A DNA stretch of 64,000 nucleotides from Heloderma charlesbogerti (taxonomy: Eukaryota; Chordata; Lepidosauria; Squamata; Helodermatidae): assembly GCA_026122225.1 (NCBI GenBank), contig JANEZZ010001864.1, forward strand, positions 620,001-684,000, written 5' to 3'. Below, piece by piece: positions 23,464 to 34,815 of the stretch. Each line of letters opens with the position of its first letter. Within the stretch, counting starts at the first letter, position 1. The position numbers and the translations under genes are program-made. The notes under the pieces were generated by a model. The model made no database searches. It worked only from the letters and a program-made list of their open reading frames with translations, and was not told the origin of the DNA.

Positions 23464-23840
23464 TAGGGATGCTCAAGGATTTTGTTCATTCTGCATTTTA
23501 AAGTGAACCAGTGTGATCCACACTTTCCAGGGCAATGCATGGTTTGGAACACGGTTATCCTTCGCACTTTTTGCCATGCCCTTCTCAGCTTAAAAAACAT
23601 ACCAAAATATGTATAAAATGCATATTATAGGATAAAATATATTTAGAAAGGTATATGAGAGAAAGTACATTTTGAAATGTATATTTTGTGAGAAAATACG
23701 TTCAAAAATATGTACTTAAATAGATTTTTTGTGCAAATTTATTTAAGAAAGTACAGGTTAATGCAGAAACAGGATAGAGGTGTGAATGTACACATCCAAA
23801 ACTAACATACACCGCAAATAGACTAATCCATCCATCCCTA
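23464..23840. mobile_element. hAT-like element, TAGGGATG ends
   Basis: Starts TAGGGATGCTCAAGG and ends CCATCCATCCCTA (377 bp). The interior is AT-rich with repeated AAAATATGTA/AAAATGCATA motifs and no coding frame. The flanks AGTCTAGC and TGTATACC agree at 5 of 8, so the target duplication is eroded or doubtful. The ends match the better-supported copies at 25433, 41310 and 42705. Confidence 0.6.
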
Positions 23841-23889
23841 TGTATACCCATATTTAAGTGCATTATGTTCAAAGAATTGCACTGTTAAA

Positions 23890-23890
<1 letters not shown>

Positions 23891-23920
<30 letters not shown>

Positions 23921-23931
23921 CGCGCACGCGC
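23891..23931. repeat. (TG)n followed by alternating CG tract
   Basis: About 14 TG units, then CACGCGCACGCGC. The whole 41 bases alternate purine and pyrimidine, a form prone to left-handed Z-DNA. A 127-codon plus frame and an 83-codon minus frame run through it and are chance. Confidence 0.9.
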
Positions 23932-24293
23932 TGAGGATCCACAGCATTAACACTGCAATGGATTCCTGCTCCCCAGCATACTTTAGGAGAACCCATAGTG
24001 CCATAGAAATTCCTGCAGATCAGCCCTCTTTTCCTTTTCAGATCCAGTTTCTGCACAGACTGACTTCCTGGTATGTATACAGAGCTCATTTGCTCCCTCT
24101 TCTTGGCCTATTAGGAGGAAAGGATGAATTGTCTCCTCCCATCACCTATTCTTCTTGGACCATCCCAGCTCCCGTGAAAACACATCAGCAGAATGTTGCC
24201 AGCTATCAGCTGTCTATTGTCAGGTCTTTGAGAGAAGTTGCTGCAAGCATCTGCAGTGATGGCTCTACTTACTGAAATCAGAATGTGGTGGGC

Positions 24294-24418
24294 AACTTGT
24301 GGCCCTCTCAATGTTTTACCCTATAACTCCCATCAGCCCTAGCCAGCTTAGCCAATGGAGAGAGATCATGGGAGTTGCAGGCCAAAATATCTGGAGGGCC
24401 ACAAGTTCCCTACCTCCA
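24294..24418. mobile_element. hAT MITE (CAACTTGTGGCCCTC type)
   Basis: Palindromic: GGTGGGCAACTTGTGGCCC at the left, GGGCCACAAGTTCCCTACC at the right, with ACTCCCATCAGCCCTAGCC between. Same family as 7015-7140. Flanks ATCAGAAT and CTTAGAAT are similar, suggesting an aged 8-bp duplication. Confidence 0.8.
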
Positions 24419-24420
24419 TC

Positions 24421-24465
24421 TTAGAATCAAGAGTTACAGAGTTGGGAATGGAAGGGATCCTGGAT
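24421..24465 (-). mobile_element. CR1 3' terminus fragment, antisense
   Basis: TTAGAATCAAGAGTTACAG, GTTGGGAATGGAAGGGATCC matches the reverse complement of a CR1 3' end (compare 61846-61925). The MITE at 24294 lies directly beside it. Confidence 0.5.
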
Positions 24466-24547
24466 CGTTTTGCAAGCAGAGGCACTGGGTTTTAAGGGAA
24501 CCCTAGAAGGTCATTTGGACTGATCCTAAACAGATTGCACATGCACC

Positions 24548-24568
24548 AACACACACACACACACACAC
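24548..24568. repeat. (AC)n microsatellite
   Basis: About ten AC units. An antisense frame of 85 codons crosses it and is chance. Confidence 0.9.
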
Positions 24569-24614
24569 TGTCATATGATTTGTAAAGTTGCATTCAGAGA
24601 GTAGACTGATCAGA

Positions 24615-24805
24615 CATAAGAACATAAGAGTTCTGCTAGCCCAGGGGTGGCTAACCAGGTGCTTCCAGGAAGCCAGGCACAAAGGCAGTAGCTCTTCCCC
24701 ACTGTTGCCCCTTCCCAGCAACTGGTATTGAGTTCTGTCATAGCTAATAGCCATTATCATAGCTATGCCCCATCATGTTACCTAATCCCATTTTTAAAAC
24801 CAGCT
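24615..24805 (-). mobile_element. CR1-type LINE 3' end, antisense
   Basis: Starts CATAAGAACATAAGAG, the reverse complement of the TTCTTATG tail, then CTAACCAGGTGCTTCCAGG, CCAGCAACTGGTATTGAG and AATAGCCATTATCATAGC, ending at CTAATCCCATTTTTAAAAC. This is the same 3' UTR as 808-1049 in the other orientation. Confidence 0.75.
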
Positions 24806-25046
24806 CAGTTAGTGAGCTGGTTTTACATCTGGGGACAGTGAATTGCATCAATTAATGAAGCTCTCTTTTTGTCCGTACTGCAGCAGTCTTCTGTCACTTG
24901 CCCTGGCAGCAGACAAAGCTCCAAGCAGCATCCTATTTCTGGCTCCAACTGTTGTAGCCATGTTCACAATCACCAGTGCCTTAAGCTGCACCCATCATGA
25001 CCAATCCAACCAATGGTGCCACATGGTGATTCCAGTAGAAACAGAT

Positions 25047-25105
25047 TATTTATTTATTTATTTCATTTCTATACCGCCCAATAGCTGAAGCTTTCTGGCG
25101 TTCCC
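25047..25105 (-). mobile_element. LINE 3' tail, antisense
   Basis: A TTTA repeat followed by TTCTATACCGCCCAATAGC and TGAAGCTTTCTGGCG, the common squamate LINE end. It is very short. Confidence 0.6.
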
Positions 25106-25424
25106 TGCCATTAACTTTAGCATCTGCCTTCTGTAATTTTCTGTGAGTCATGTTTGATCTCTGAGTCTGCATCTTTTATCGTGGGTACATCTTACTAAGT
25201 TCATTTCTTGCCTTAAAGGCACATTGTTGTTGTCTTCACTCGCTGCCTGTGGTGCACTATTGTCTTGAAGACATACTCATTTGATAAGAGCTTTCAACCA
25301 CAGCTGCAAAACCAAAAGTAGCTAACTTTTGGGTAGCTAACATTGTGTTCTGGATGTTGAATAGCTGGCAAATGGCATGCCACCACTGTGCTAACCAGTG
25401 CGGCGGCAGCAAACCTACTCTGGA

Positions 25425-25841
25425 TTCAGATTAGGGATGCTGGAGAAATCTGCAACAGAATCAAATGGGTTTGGATTTCTAAGAATCCAACCTGCAGATG
25501 CTGTGGCAGACTGGCTTTTCCCAAATCACATTGATTCTGTGGACTTGTGGTCCATTTTTTCCCCTGGAATTTTACACAAATTTAGTCATAGAAAAATACA
25601 TTTTTTAAAAAAAACACTGACGAAAAATGTGCATTTCTTTTGTGGGCTAAAGCATGAAAATGTGCATTTTGGGGGATTTGCGCAAGCACAAATTTGTGCA
25701 AATGCAAATTTGTGCAAATTTGTGACATTGAAAAAAATTTAGATTGCACCAATGAGTGGACAATGGAACTAAAGGCATCTGACAATCTGCAAAATGCAGA
25801 CTGAACGTTTTTTACAAAACCCATCAATCCCTAATTGAGAT
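25425..25841. mobile_element. hAT non-autonomous element with 8-bp duplication
   Basis: A 401-bp element (25433-25833) starts TAGGGATGCTGGAG and ends CATCAATCCCTA. Flanks ATTCAGAT and ATTGAGAT match at 7 of 8. The interior has a short inverted pair near the left end (GGATTTCTAAGAATCC) and a tandem patch of GCAAATTTGT units at 25689-25724 with ATGCAAAT octamers. No transposase. Confidence 0.85.
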
Positions 25842-26583
25842 GACTTTTTGCTCTGGGCTAACCTGTTTGTGCTGACTGCACAGGAATCCAAATATGCCTA
25901 ACTGTGCCATCTGTGTTACGGACTCAGTCACAGCGGTCTGTACTTAGAATCCAAAGGAATTGTCTCATTAGTCAAGTGTGTGTTGTTTTTCCCTTTGTCC
26001 AGCAGAGGGACTATAGTATTATAAATGATGGCGAAAGGTAAGGTACTGAAGCTGCATTGTAGAGTTGCTTATCCATTTCCACGTTGTCATTCTGCATCTC
26101 TCTTGTTGAGGGTAGAGTACTATTTAGAACGTCCCTGTGGAGGTTCAGGCAGTTGCTAGAAGAGGCACAAAAAGAAAGAGCAGGGGAGAAAAGAGTGTGT
26201 GGGGAGAAAATGATTGAGTGGAGAGGGGACAACAACTCAGAAATAGATGAGAGAAGGGAAAAGAGAATGTAGCTCCTGCATTGCAAACAGCTTTCTACAG
26301 CTCACTCAGGTTCTCTCTAAAATGATTTTGTAAAAAGTGGCACTGTCTGTAGAATACAAAATGTGTACATTGTTGATGCACAGAGAGTTCTGGTTTTGGT
26401 AAATAGAAAAGAATAAAGTTCAACTCAATCCTTTCCACTTTTTACTGTGTAATTTGAATAAGGAATATTACTTATGTATATATCACTGCTTTGTCTTGGG
26501 AATAATTATCTTAACCTGTAAATGCTCAGGTTGTAAATGCTCGACCAAGGTTGAGAACCTAATTTAAAACTTGATCACTACAT
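25834..26583. other. No recognised feature
   Basis: Purine-rich around 26150-26270 on the plus strand, giving long frames on both strands (26084-26272 and 26011-26286) that I regard as compositional. No repeat recognised. Confidence 0.45.
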
Positions 26584-26806
26584 TTATTTCCTACATTTTT
26601 ATTTCACCCTTCCTCCAAAGAGCATTGTGTGGTTCATATATTACCCCACCCCAACCTATCCCATTTTAATCTTCACAACTCCATGAGACAGGTTAGTCTG
26701 AGAGATGATGGCTGACCCAAAGTAATCTAGTGAACTTAGGAGCTGGGTGAGGAATTGGACCCTGTTTTTCCTGGTCATCATTGATCACTCTAGTCACTTT
26801 GCCACA
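26584..26806 (-). mobile_element. MIR-like CORE-SINE, antisense
   Basis: ATTTATTTCCTACATTTTTA, CACAACTCCATGAGACAGG, TTAGTCTGAGAGATGATGGC and CCAAAGTAATCTAGTGAAC follow the 3'-to-5' order of the squamate MIR-like SINE, ending at the tRNA-like head (GATCACTCTAGTCACTTTG). It is more complete than 2514-2680. Confidence 0.65.
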
Positions 26807-26831
26807 TGGGTTGACTTTGCCACATGGGTTC
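26796..26831. repeat. 18-bp tandem duplication
   Basis: ACTTTGCCACATGGGTTG is followed at once by ACTTTGCCACATGGGTTC, a 17 of 18 match. It overlaps the tRNA-like end of the SINE, so it is a local duplication after insertion. Confidence 0.85.
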
Positions 26832-26858
26832 AACTATGGTGAATGCCAGGCCATATAT

Positions 26859-27197
26859 AGGGTCTGTTTGCATGATCAAACAGCCACTGTGGCTTATTTA
26901 AGCCATGGCGGGCTGTGGTGCGTGCTGGCAGCCATTTGGAATATTGAACTGACCATAGCTTGTTGTGTTATCCAAACCCAGTGGGCATGGGTTGTGCAAG
27001 GGTTAAACAATCCTTGCAGAACCCATGGCCTGTTTTAGGGTTATGCAAGGATCGTTTAACCTTTGTACAACCCACCCCCGCCAGGTTGAGATGACGCAAC
27101 AAGCTGCAGTTGCAGCCTGAATTTTCAGGATGCTGTCCATGTGTGTCACAGCTCGTCTGTGGCCATGATGAGCCATGGTGATGGTACAAACCCAGTC
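26859..27197. mobile_element. Palindromic MITE (GGTCTGTTTGCATGA type)
   Basis: Left GGGTCTGTTTGCATGATC and right GATGGTACAAACCCAGTC are inverted; the middle carries a second inverted pair, GTTGTGCAAGGGTTAAAC against CGTTTAACCTTTGTACAAC. Related to 42044-42405 by the GGCTTATTT and CAAGCTG segments. No target duplication is clear. Confidence 0.65.
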
Positions 27198-27579
27198 ATC
27201 TTTACTGATGAGAATACAGCCTGGGTTCAGATACCAGCTGAGAAGTGACAGTCCTAATATGGTGCAGGGGTGCCTTTCTCTCCTCCACCATGTAATTAGT
27301 ATTATGTGGATATTCTAGACACTACTTCTGTAGATCCCCAATAGACACAAAACTTCCCCTGCAAAAAAAAGGGGGGAGAAGACCACACAAATCGGGCACC
27401 TGTATGACTGGGTGATGGATGTGGAGCATCTACATGATGTGATCCTATCTACAAAGTGGTGGGGAAGGGGGCATGCTTGCTTCTCTCCTATGCAGGTAGG
27501 GAAGCACGCATACCAGATTATAACCATCCAGGTAAGTATCTGAGCTGGGCCTAGGGGAAGATTAAGCAACACGCATGTA

Positions 27580-27941
27580 TAGGAATGGATGAACCTGTCA
27601 ATTTTGGTTTCTCTCAGTTTCTCATTTTTCCAATCTTAAGTCTGGTTCATCTCAAACTTTGAGAAAAGAGTTTGCATGAAAATTCGTAAACATTTTTGTA
27701 TGCAGTTTTTGCAAGCAATTTTCCTAATATGATGCATTTTTACCAGTATTTTCCACTAACATATGCATTTTTGTGCACACTTTCTTTAATATACACATGC
27801 CTCTATGTACGTTTTGACTGGACAATTCTACTGCAAAAGTCAGAAGTGCAAATTTCAAAGGATAGCTGGTTGGTTCAAATCTTCAAAACTGGGTAAATTA
27901 GCATTAAAATGTGAACTGAACAAATTTCACCCCCATCCCTA
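27580..27941. mobile_element. hAT-like element, TAGGRATG ends
   Basis: Starts TAGGAATGGATGAACC and ends TTTCACCCCCATCCCTA. The interior shares TCTCAGTTTCTCATTTTTCC and GTGCAAATTTCAAAGGATAG with 34400-34815. Flanks agree poorly, so the duplication is not confirmed. It is AT-rich and non-coding. Confidence 0.65.
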
Positions 27942-28644
27942 TTCACATATTCTAATAGCAGGATTTAGACATCCAATCTGAAATTGACTGTGGTTATAAT
28001 ATCAACCAAATATTTTTAAAGGATTTCTCCTAATATTGAAGCTTTATTATACTTAGGAAAGTTTATTTTCCATTTCATCCTTTGTCTTGTAAGTAAAGGC
28101 TTTTAAGTTTTATTTGTTCCTTCCACAATACTGTTTAGCACCACGTGAATTTGTCACACACAGAGATCCAGCCTTATGTAGAGGGATGCGTATATTTGGA
28201 AAAGTATAATGACGAAGAGATGTGTGTTTTCCTCTTGGTAAATGAATCAGACTGGAGATTTGAGCAACCACTTCTCAATATGTATGTGTATCACTTTTGA
28301 AATAATGCACTGGTTTTTCTACTTTATAACTCTGTAGGCCCAATACATGAGGATCAATATGCATCTGCAAAAATGTACCATATCTCAGATTTCTAACTGT
28401 GGGAGGGGTGTATGAACAGTTGCATATTGTGAGAGCACACTTTCCCTTGTTGCTTTATACATCTGACAAAACAATTAAGGCTGTAGTTCAGTTTATCACC
28501 TGATTATGTATGTCCTCACATTTTTATTTGCGTAATTGCCATTTTACATATCTGAAGGTTCTATCGATTCTAGAGGAACTATGCATAAGTTGGATGAGGG
28601 TATGCCGAATTTCCCTTGATGCTCTTGCCAATGCAGGCTGTCCT

Positions 28645-29453
28645 GGGCCCCTTCTACATAGCACCGCTTTGCCCCCCCTCCCTGCGGCTTTGAATCACCA
28701 TGCCCTGCGATACACTCGTGATGTACTGCATGCTTCCCTAAGAGACTCGCCATGTCCTCTTTTTGGGGCATTATACTGAAATGTGCAGCTGTGCAGTGCC
28801 ATGAGAGTAGGGGTATGACACTTCAGTGGCTGTTTTATATTTGAGGGGCTCTGCTGTGTCTTTCTGACCCTGTTTTAGGTAAAAATTGGGTATTTTGTGC
28901 TCCTTCATTTCCGCAGCATCAGTTTGTCAGTTCCCCAGCCTGAGACTCTCATGATGGTTCGCACTCACAAGTGTGAGTGCTACATGCCTAACCATCGCAC
29001 TGAAATGGTGGCCAGACTGATGTTGTTCCTCCCCGAAGACCCCCCTGTCCAATCCTTGGGTACTGAGTCCACAACCATTGCAAAGATACGAAGCTGCAAA
29101 ACTGTGCAAAAGTGTGATTAAATAAATGATAACGTCCCTCTGTGACTCTGTAACTGCGCAGCTGCGAAAGGGATGGGGGAGGAAAGGGGCATCAGAGAAT
29201 GACACAGGCACTACACACACCTACAATATGCCCACTGTAAGATGCGATGTCAATTCAGGGAAGGAACAGATGGACCACAACTGCGGGGGAATCCACAGCA
29301 AACCCCCCAAATCGCAGTAAAACAACTCCTTGGAACACTGCTTTTTCCGGGCGAAAACCGCGGATGGCTGCAAAGTCATGACTGCATCATCTATCATGAG
29401 GGACTTGGACTCGCACCCTCCCCGGAGTAAAAGCCCAGTGTAGATGAGGCCGT
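28645..29453 (-). mobile_element. 0.8-kb transposon, GGGCCCC ends, copy 1
   Basis: Left end GGGCCCCTTCTACATAGC, right end GTGTAGATGAGGCC, inverted. The interior shares blocks in reverse with 45443-46220: the AACCGCGGATGGCTGCAAAG region, CTGCGGGGGAATCCACAGC, and CAATTCAGGGAAGGAACAG. So the two are opposite-facing copies of one family. The end form suggests a Harbinger-like DNA transposon, but no clear target duplication was seen. No transposase frame. Confidence 0.7.
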
Positions 29454-29689
29454 GTTTAACTGGAATGCGACCATTTGAGTGAAAGGATGAGGGTTGAAAG
29501 GATGCATGTCAAGGGATGCATTGCTTAAGTTTTTGTGTGGAGTAGTCCATGTGCACAATGCAGCCGCTATACATGGAACCAGTTTTGATATTGGGGCATG
29601 AGGCAGGACAGTGCTAACCTTTATCTCCAAAGGCTCCAACATCGCAGCCTCTGAGCGATCCAAAGCCCTGCCAGGCTCACGCTGGCAGG

Positions 29690-30113
29690 GTGGAAGTGAG
29701 GGAGAAGCAGCATGTCACTCCTTTCCCCCCTCCCCAGCCAGGGTTTTTCAGTCTGGGGAGGGAAAGAATGAGAAAGAATGAGAAAATCTCCACGAGCTCC
29801 GGGGCAGGTGTAGATGACTGCATGGTTCCAGACATGGCTAAGGAGCAGAGCAGGAGAGCTGTGGTTCCTTTGGGTCCACAGCTCTCCCAGACCTTCCTCT
29901 GATACACCTGCAGCATGCGGCCTCCCCCCACAACATCAGAGTTCTGATGTTGGGGAAGTAAAGGGTGTGGATGCTTCCATGGGGGCTGAGAAGGGGGAAC
30001 TGAGAGCAGATCTCTTCCTCTGAGGGTGGACCTCTCTCTCTGTCCTCAGCGGGGGAGATGTGATATATCCTATGACTCCTAGGATGCTGTCCCTGGAACC
30101 ATAGGATCGTACC
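29690..30113 (+). mobile_element. Possible Harbinger-like copy, right end only
   Basis: The right end, ATCCTATGACTCCTAGG and GGAACCATAGGATCGTACC, resembles the right end of 9696-10135 (CCATAGGATTGCTCCC). The GC-rich interior is similar in character. The left terminus cannot be placed; 29690 is a guess. Confidence 0.35.
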
Positions 30114-30310
30114 ATATGTGTAGTAAATCACAGCCACAATATTGAAACAAACAAATTCAGCTACCCATTACAATGGAAGCTTAGAACTGCTCAAGGTTAT
30201 TAGTTAGGTGGACCTGGGAAAATGATCCTTCCTACTCTCACCTAAGTAGAGATAATATAGACTCTGATCATAAAGAAATACCTATTGATAAAACTTCATT
30301 AAAATTAAAA

Positions 30311-30327
30311 ACACACACACACACACC
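30311..30327. repeat. (AC)n microsatellite
   Basis: Eight or so AC units after an A-rich run. Confidence 0.85.
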
Positions 30328-31527
30328 AATTCCTAGCACATGTCCAAGAAACAATCCCTGGTTCTCACCAATGGTGAGCCCAGTTCTGAGTAACCTGGTT
30401 CATACCGGGGCCCTTTGCAAAATGTCAACTGTGTACACTCAGCAGTTTCCATTGCTATCCATTTAATATTTAAGTATCAAATTGGAGTCATGCCTTAAGT
30501 GAGCAATCAAAGGACCTGTTACTATAATAATTATTATCTAACTCTAATTAGGGCAGATGTTGACAGATAAGAAGATTGGGAAGTTCAAAGAGGCAAGCAC
30601 AAACTTGAAGCCAGGACCTGGATGGCTATGGATACTGAATGATAAAACTGAACATTAATGTAAGACATAGGGGTGGGTACTCAGACTTTAGTGTTTGGGT
30701 GAATCACTACTGCATTTTTATAGAACAGTGCATTCACTTTTAAAAATTGAACTCCCTTGACTTTTAAAACTTTCTGAAGCACGCACCTTGTTTTATCAAT
30801 AGAGATATGCTGTGTGTAGAAACCTCACTGCTGGGGAGTGGAAAGCACAGGAAAACGCAATACATTCCAAAACAAAAATGGGCAACTTTGCAGATGCCTT
30901 GGAACCATAAAACGGAATGTTGATGTATCTGTTTCTTTCTAATGCTGGAAATAACGGCAAAAAGAGCAACCCAGTTGCATTCAGCTCAAGAGCAGATTTT
31001 CCATTTAACTCCCTTAGGACATGGATTGTGTAAACAGGGAGATTATATAGCTCTCTTCTCAGTGGTGACTAAAACCCCATCACCCTTTATGGACAGCAGT
31101 TGTCCAGTCTGTCAAATGAGGCAACATCCCACTGTTTGTAGGACAATAACTTCATACAGTCATGCTTCCATGTTCACAACTGGACGCCAGCACCAACACA
31201 TGAACACCCTCCTGTACAGGTCATCAGTGAAACATGTCTGCATCTGTTTACAGCCAATGCCATGGCTTTAATAAAGAAACTGCATTTTACTTTGTTTATG
31301 TGTATTAAAACCCATTCTTTTTCTTTATACTATTTATGTACTACAAAGGAACACTTTGTTCTTTAAATAAAATGTAACAAGCCAGATTCTCCATTTCAGT
31401 AAATCTACTACAATTTGTGGAGCATAAGTGGGTTGAGTGGTGGGGCGGGGCTTTTTGCCTTTCCGTAACGAGATTTAGTAGCTATGCTGATTCCCATCAA
31501 TTGGCCATCTTATCCCTGCATGTAGAT
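30328..31527. other. No recognised feature
   Basis: Single-copy-looking. The 109-codon plus frame at 30942-31271 includes a Cys/His-containing stretch (SCPVCQMRQHPTVC) but no recognised domain spacing, no splice context and no neighbours. I leave it uncalled. Confidence 0.4.
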
Positions 31528-32404
31528 CAGGGATGCAGAAACTCAGGCCTTGGGGCCAAATCAACCCCGCCAGAGTTCCCCAGCCACACCCCTTTCCCCT
31601 GAGCACTGGTCATTTGGTGGTTGCCTGTCTTTTGTGCAGTTCCCCCCCATTCTAAAAGGTTTAAATGCCTCTCCTAAGGCTTAGTAGTTACGGGCAATGA
31701 GAGTTGAAAGCTCAAATATGCTGGTGTTTTTCAGTGCTGTGCTGAATCCTGCCCCTATTTTCAGGACTTTCTCTTTCCCTCCTAAAGAGGCATTATTTTT
31801 TCTGACTCTCTCACAGGGAGGGGGAGAATTTCAGAGGGGGACGGGGATGGGGATGGAGTTTCCACATACCTTTTTTAAGTGTAGGTGTTTCTTGAGGGGT
31901 CTTTGTCTATTTTTTATTTTTTGTTAAAAAAACAAAACAAAACACCCCCTGCACTCGCAATTGCCCAGGACTCTTCTCCAGCTGGGAATTCTTCCTGAAT
32001 ACCTATTGGAGAGGGTGAGGTCACATGCCATCCTGGGAGTTCAGAAAGAACTAAAAAAAAAAAATTATTTAAAGATTTCTAAATTTCTAAAAAAATAAAA
32101 AATAGAAAGAAGATCCCTTAGGAATTGCATACACTTAAAAAAGTATGTGGAAACTGTGTCCTGCTCTCCAAGGAGAAAATTATCCAAAATTCTCACCTCT
32201 CCCAACCTCTTTCGCCACAGTTTTCGTTCCCCTTCCCCCAAATGCCCAAAATGGAAGAATTGAAATTTTTGGCACAGCACAAGCACTTTTGTATTTGGCA
32301 CCCTCCCTTATGGATTTGGCCCTACCCACCACTGGAATGCAGTCCCTGAGAGCTTCTCTGAAATGGAATTCAGCCCTGAGGCTGAAAGAGGTTCCCCGCC
32401 CCTG
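31528..32404. mobile_element. hAT-like element with subterminal inverted arms
   Basis: Left CAGGGATGCAGAAACTCAGG, right GCTGAAAGAGG then TTCCCCGCCCCTG. Inside, 31858-31925 (GTTTCCACATACC onward) is the inverse of 32088-32154 (ending GTATGTGGAAAC), about 67 bp per arm. The right arm is shared with 32619-32773. No target duplication matches, so part may be a second truncated copy. Frames inside (32145-32563) are not genes. Confidence 0.6.
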
Positions 32405-32618
32405 CTTTAAGAGCTCTGAAGCAGGACACCATTTATCAGATGTAATTTTTCCTACCGCTACAACACAATCTGTTCTCAGAACTCTTAAAGCGAGAGAAGC
32501 CTGCTCAGCATACCAGTCAACCCATGTTGAACATGTGTGGCTAAACTGAAAGATATAGTTCACAGTGAGTTAATGGGCATGCAGAATAAGAGACATCACT
32601 TTCATTTTTACTCTAGAG

Positions 32619-32773
32619 CAGATGCAGGGGACCCAATCCAGATTGGCACTGGCCCTTTCGTCTTTGCCCTCACCCCTTTTTCCATTGGCCCTGCCCACTA
32701 CTGGAATGTGGCCCCCCGAGAGCTTGTCTGAAATGGAATTCAGCCTTGGGCTGAAAGAGGTTCTGCACCTCTA
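32619..32773. mobile_element. Short relative of the preceding hAT-like element
   Basis: CAGATGCAGGGGACCCAATC on the left, and CCACTACTGGAATGTGGCC, GAAATGGAATTCAGCC and GCTGAAAGAGG on the right, repeating 32310-32395. If it ends at the CAC before 32771, flanks CTCTAGAG and CTCTAATG agree at 6 of 8. It looks like a deletion derivative. Confidence 0.55.
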
Positions 32774-34399
32774 ATGAAGATGATTATTGTCTATTTCTTA
32801 TTAGTTGTTATCTGCCCACCCTATGTTTCTGCTAGTAATTGCATTTGTAATTAACACTGGGTGCAATCCTCTCTATGCTTGCCTGCTGTTTGATCTCAGT
32901 TGGATTGTAGGCCAGTTCACACAGTGAAATGGGCTGTGTTGAAACAGAAAGTACAGGCTGAGTGGTTGGGTACAGAGTTTGGCATGCATACTGAAATGTT
33001 TGTGTGACTTCTTCAGCATATGCCTGACTTACATTTCAGCCTCCCTTAGCCATGCTGGCACAACACTGTAGAAGGTAGGTCAACCATCAATGAACCAAAC
33101 AAGGGTTACATTGAGAGTAGCTCATCTGCCAAAACCATTCCAAGATTGGTTCAAAGACATGTCAAATTCTGCATGGATTCACTCGGCCTTAAGACACCAA
33201 TGTGGCTGTGTGCATTGGGTCTTACCCCTGAGCAAGTACACGGATGGAAGGTTTCTGCCATGATGCTTAAGCTTCAGTTTTGATCTTGTGTTATCAAAAA
33301 TCAAGGGGATTTAAGTTCTGTCTTTTTGAAAGCAAGGAGAGAGCAAGAGCTCATTCTACTTCCTACCATTTTTAATGATCCAGCCTTTCACACATTCAGC
33401 CTGCAGCCATCAAACGGAATCTGCCAAACCTAGGTGTTATGACCAGGCCTCAAGGGATCTTAGCCAGATGGTATTTTTTGGAAGAGGACACAGTTCATTT
33501 CAGAGCAATTTGAATGAGCAGATTTCTTTTTCTTTATTACACCGCTGCATTTGGCAGCAATCCACAAGAGGCAGATTCCCCTCTCTCAAAGGAATGATCT
33601 CCCACTCTGTCCATTTAGCAGGACATTCAGCCTGAAAATCCAGTCACCAGCCACACATGTTGAGCAGATGTGTGAGCATGTGGAGTGGAAAAAAACCCCC
33701 ATCTCAGCAGTCTATATGGGAAAATGTAGCATCGCTGCTGAGAAACAGTGACACAAAATCTCTGGTTTTTCTTGGGTGTGCGTGTTGTTCTTTTTTAAAA
33801 CAATGAATATTGTTAGGCAAGATCTAGTCTTTTTTTGGAAGGAAAAAATGGGGGCAATACAGGACTCCTGTACTTTGGGTGTAGAGAAGTTATGCGTGTT
33901 AGGACAACTCATCTTTTCCTGTTCACTGAATAGAAAGCCATTTTGCGAAATAAATCAAAGTATCTGAATCAAAGTATCTTTGGGCAAGGCTCTTCTAGAA
34001 ATCAGCGCTGGAAAAGTTCCACTGGAAAAAACACACACACACCCATTTTTAAGAGAGGATATCAGACATATACATCCTTTTATCCCTGCCCCACAAAGCT
34101 GCACGTTAAGGGAGAGAACCAGCTGTTTTTCTCATGGTGAATCAGAGTTACTTGGGGAAATCTGGCTTCCTGTTTTTACACGGACAGCTATACTGTTGCA
34201 AAGCCAGTTAATTTTGGTTAGGTCAATAGAGCAACTTTAATTATTGGAACTTTCCTTTCCATTCAAATTGTATGTTGTAAGAAAATATTATGAAAGAATG
34301 TAAGAGGGGTGTATACTAGCTGCATTTAAGTCATGTATTCATCACTAATAAATGCAGTTTGCATTCTGCAAGGATACCTTCCCGACTGCTAATAGAGCG
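32774..34399. other. No recognised gene; one short AC repeat
   Basis: Single-copy-looking, with a short (AC)n run at 34028-34043. The segment at 32905-33190 may be a decayed palindromic element (CCAGTTCACACAGTGAAATG) but I could not find its other end. Confidence 0.4.
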
Positions 34400-34815
34400 C
34401 AATGTTGGTTCTTCTCAGTTTCTCATTTTTCCACTCTGAAGTTCAGTTTGTCTTGAACCTTGAGAATTTCTCCAGTATCAAATTCGATTCTTCCCAAACA
34501 ATGAGAATGTATTTAAAATTTCGCATGAATATTTATAATTATTTTTGTGTACGTTTCTTCTAATGCATTTTGTATGCATTTTGCCAAATGTGTAATTTTG
34601 CCATTACACATTTTTTCAAGCAATTTTACTAATATAATGATTTTAATGTTTTCCCCCTAATATATGCATTAAAAAAAAATAGAGAACGCCATTGCAAAAT
34701 TTGGAGACGTGCAAATTTCAAAGGATAGCCAAGTTTCTGTTTGCATACTGGTTCGAAAGTGCAAAATTAAGTTCGTATTACAATGCAAACTGAATGAATT
34801 GCTCCTCCATCCTTA
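34400..34815. mobile_element. hAT-like element, truncated left end
   Basis: Shares TTCTCAGTTTCTCATTTTTC, AAGCAATTTTACTAATATAATG, TATATGCATT and GTGCAAATTTCAAAGGATAG with 27580-27941, ending CTCCTCCATCCTTATC. The TAGGGATG left terminus is missing. Confidence 0.55.

Noticed and set aside
23892..24275. 127-codon plus-strand frame
   Set aside because: Begins inside a (TG)n repeat and shows no domain.
30942..31271. Possible zinc-binding peptide in a 109-codon frame
   Set aside because: The Cys/His spacing fits no finger I know, and no exon signals or neighbours support it.
32145..32563. 127-134-codon frames on both strands
   Set aside because: Lie within a hAT-like element and its flank; not gene-like.
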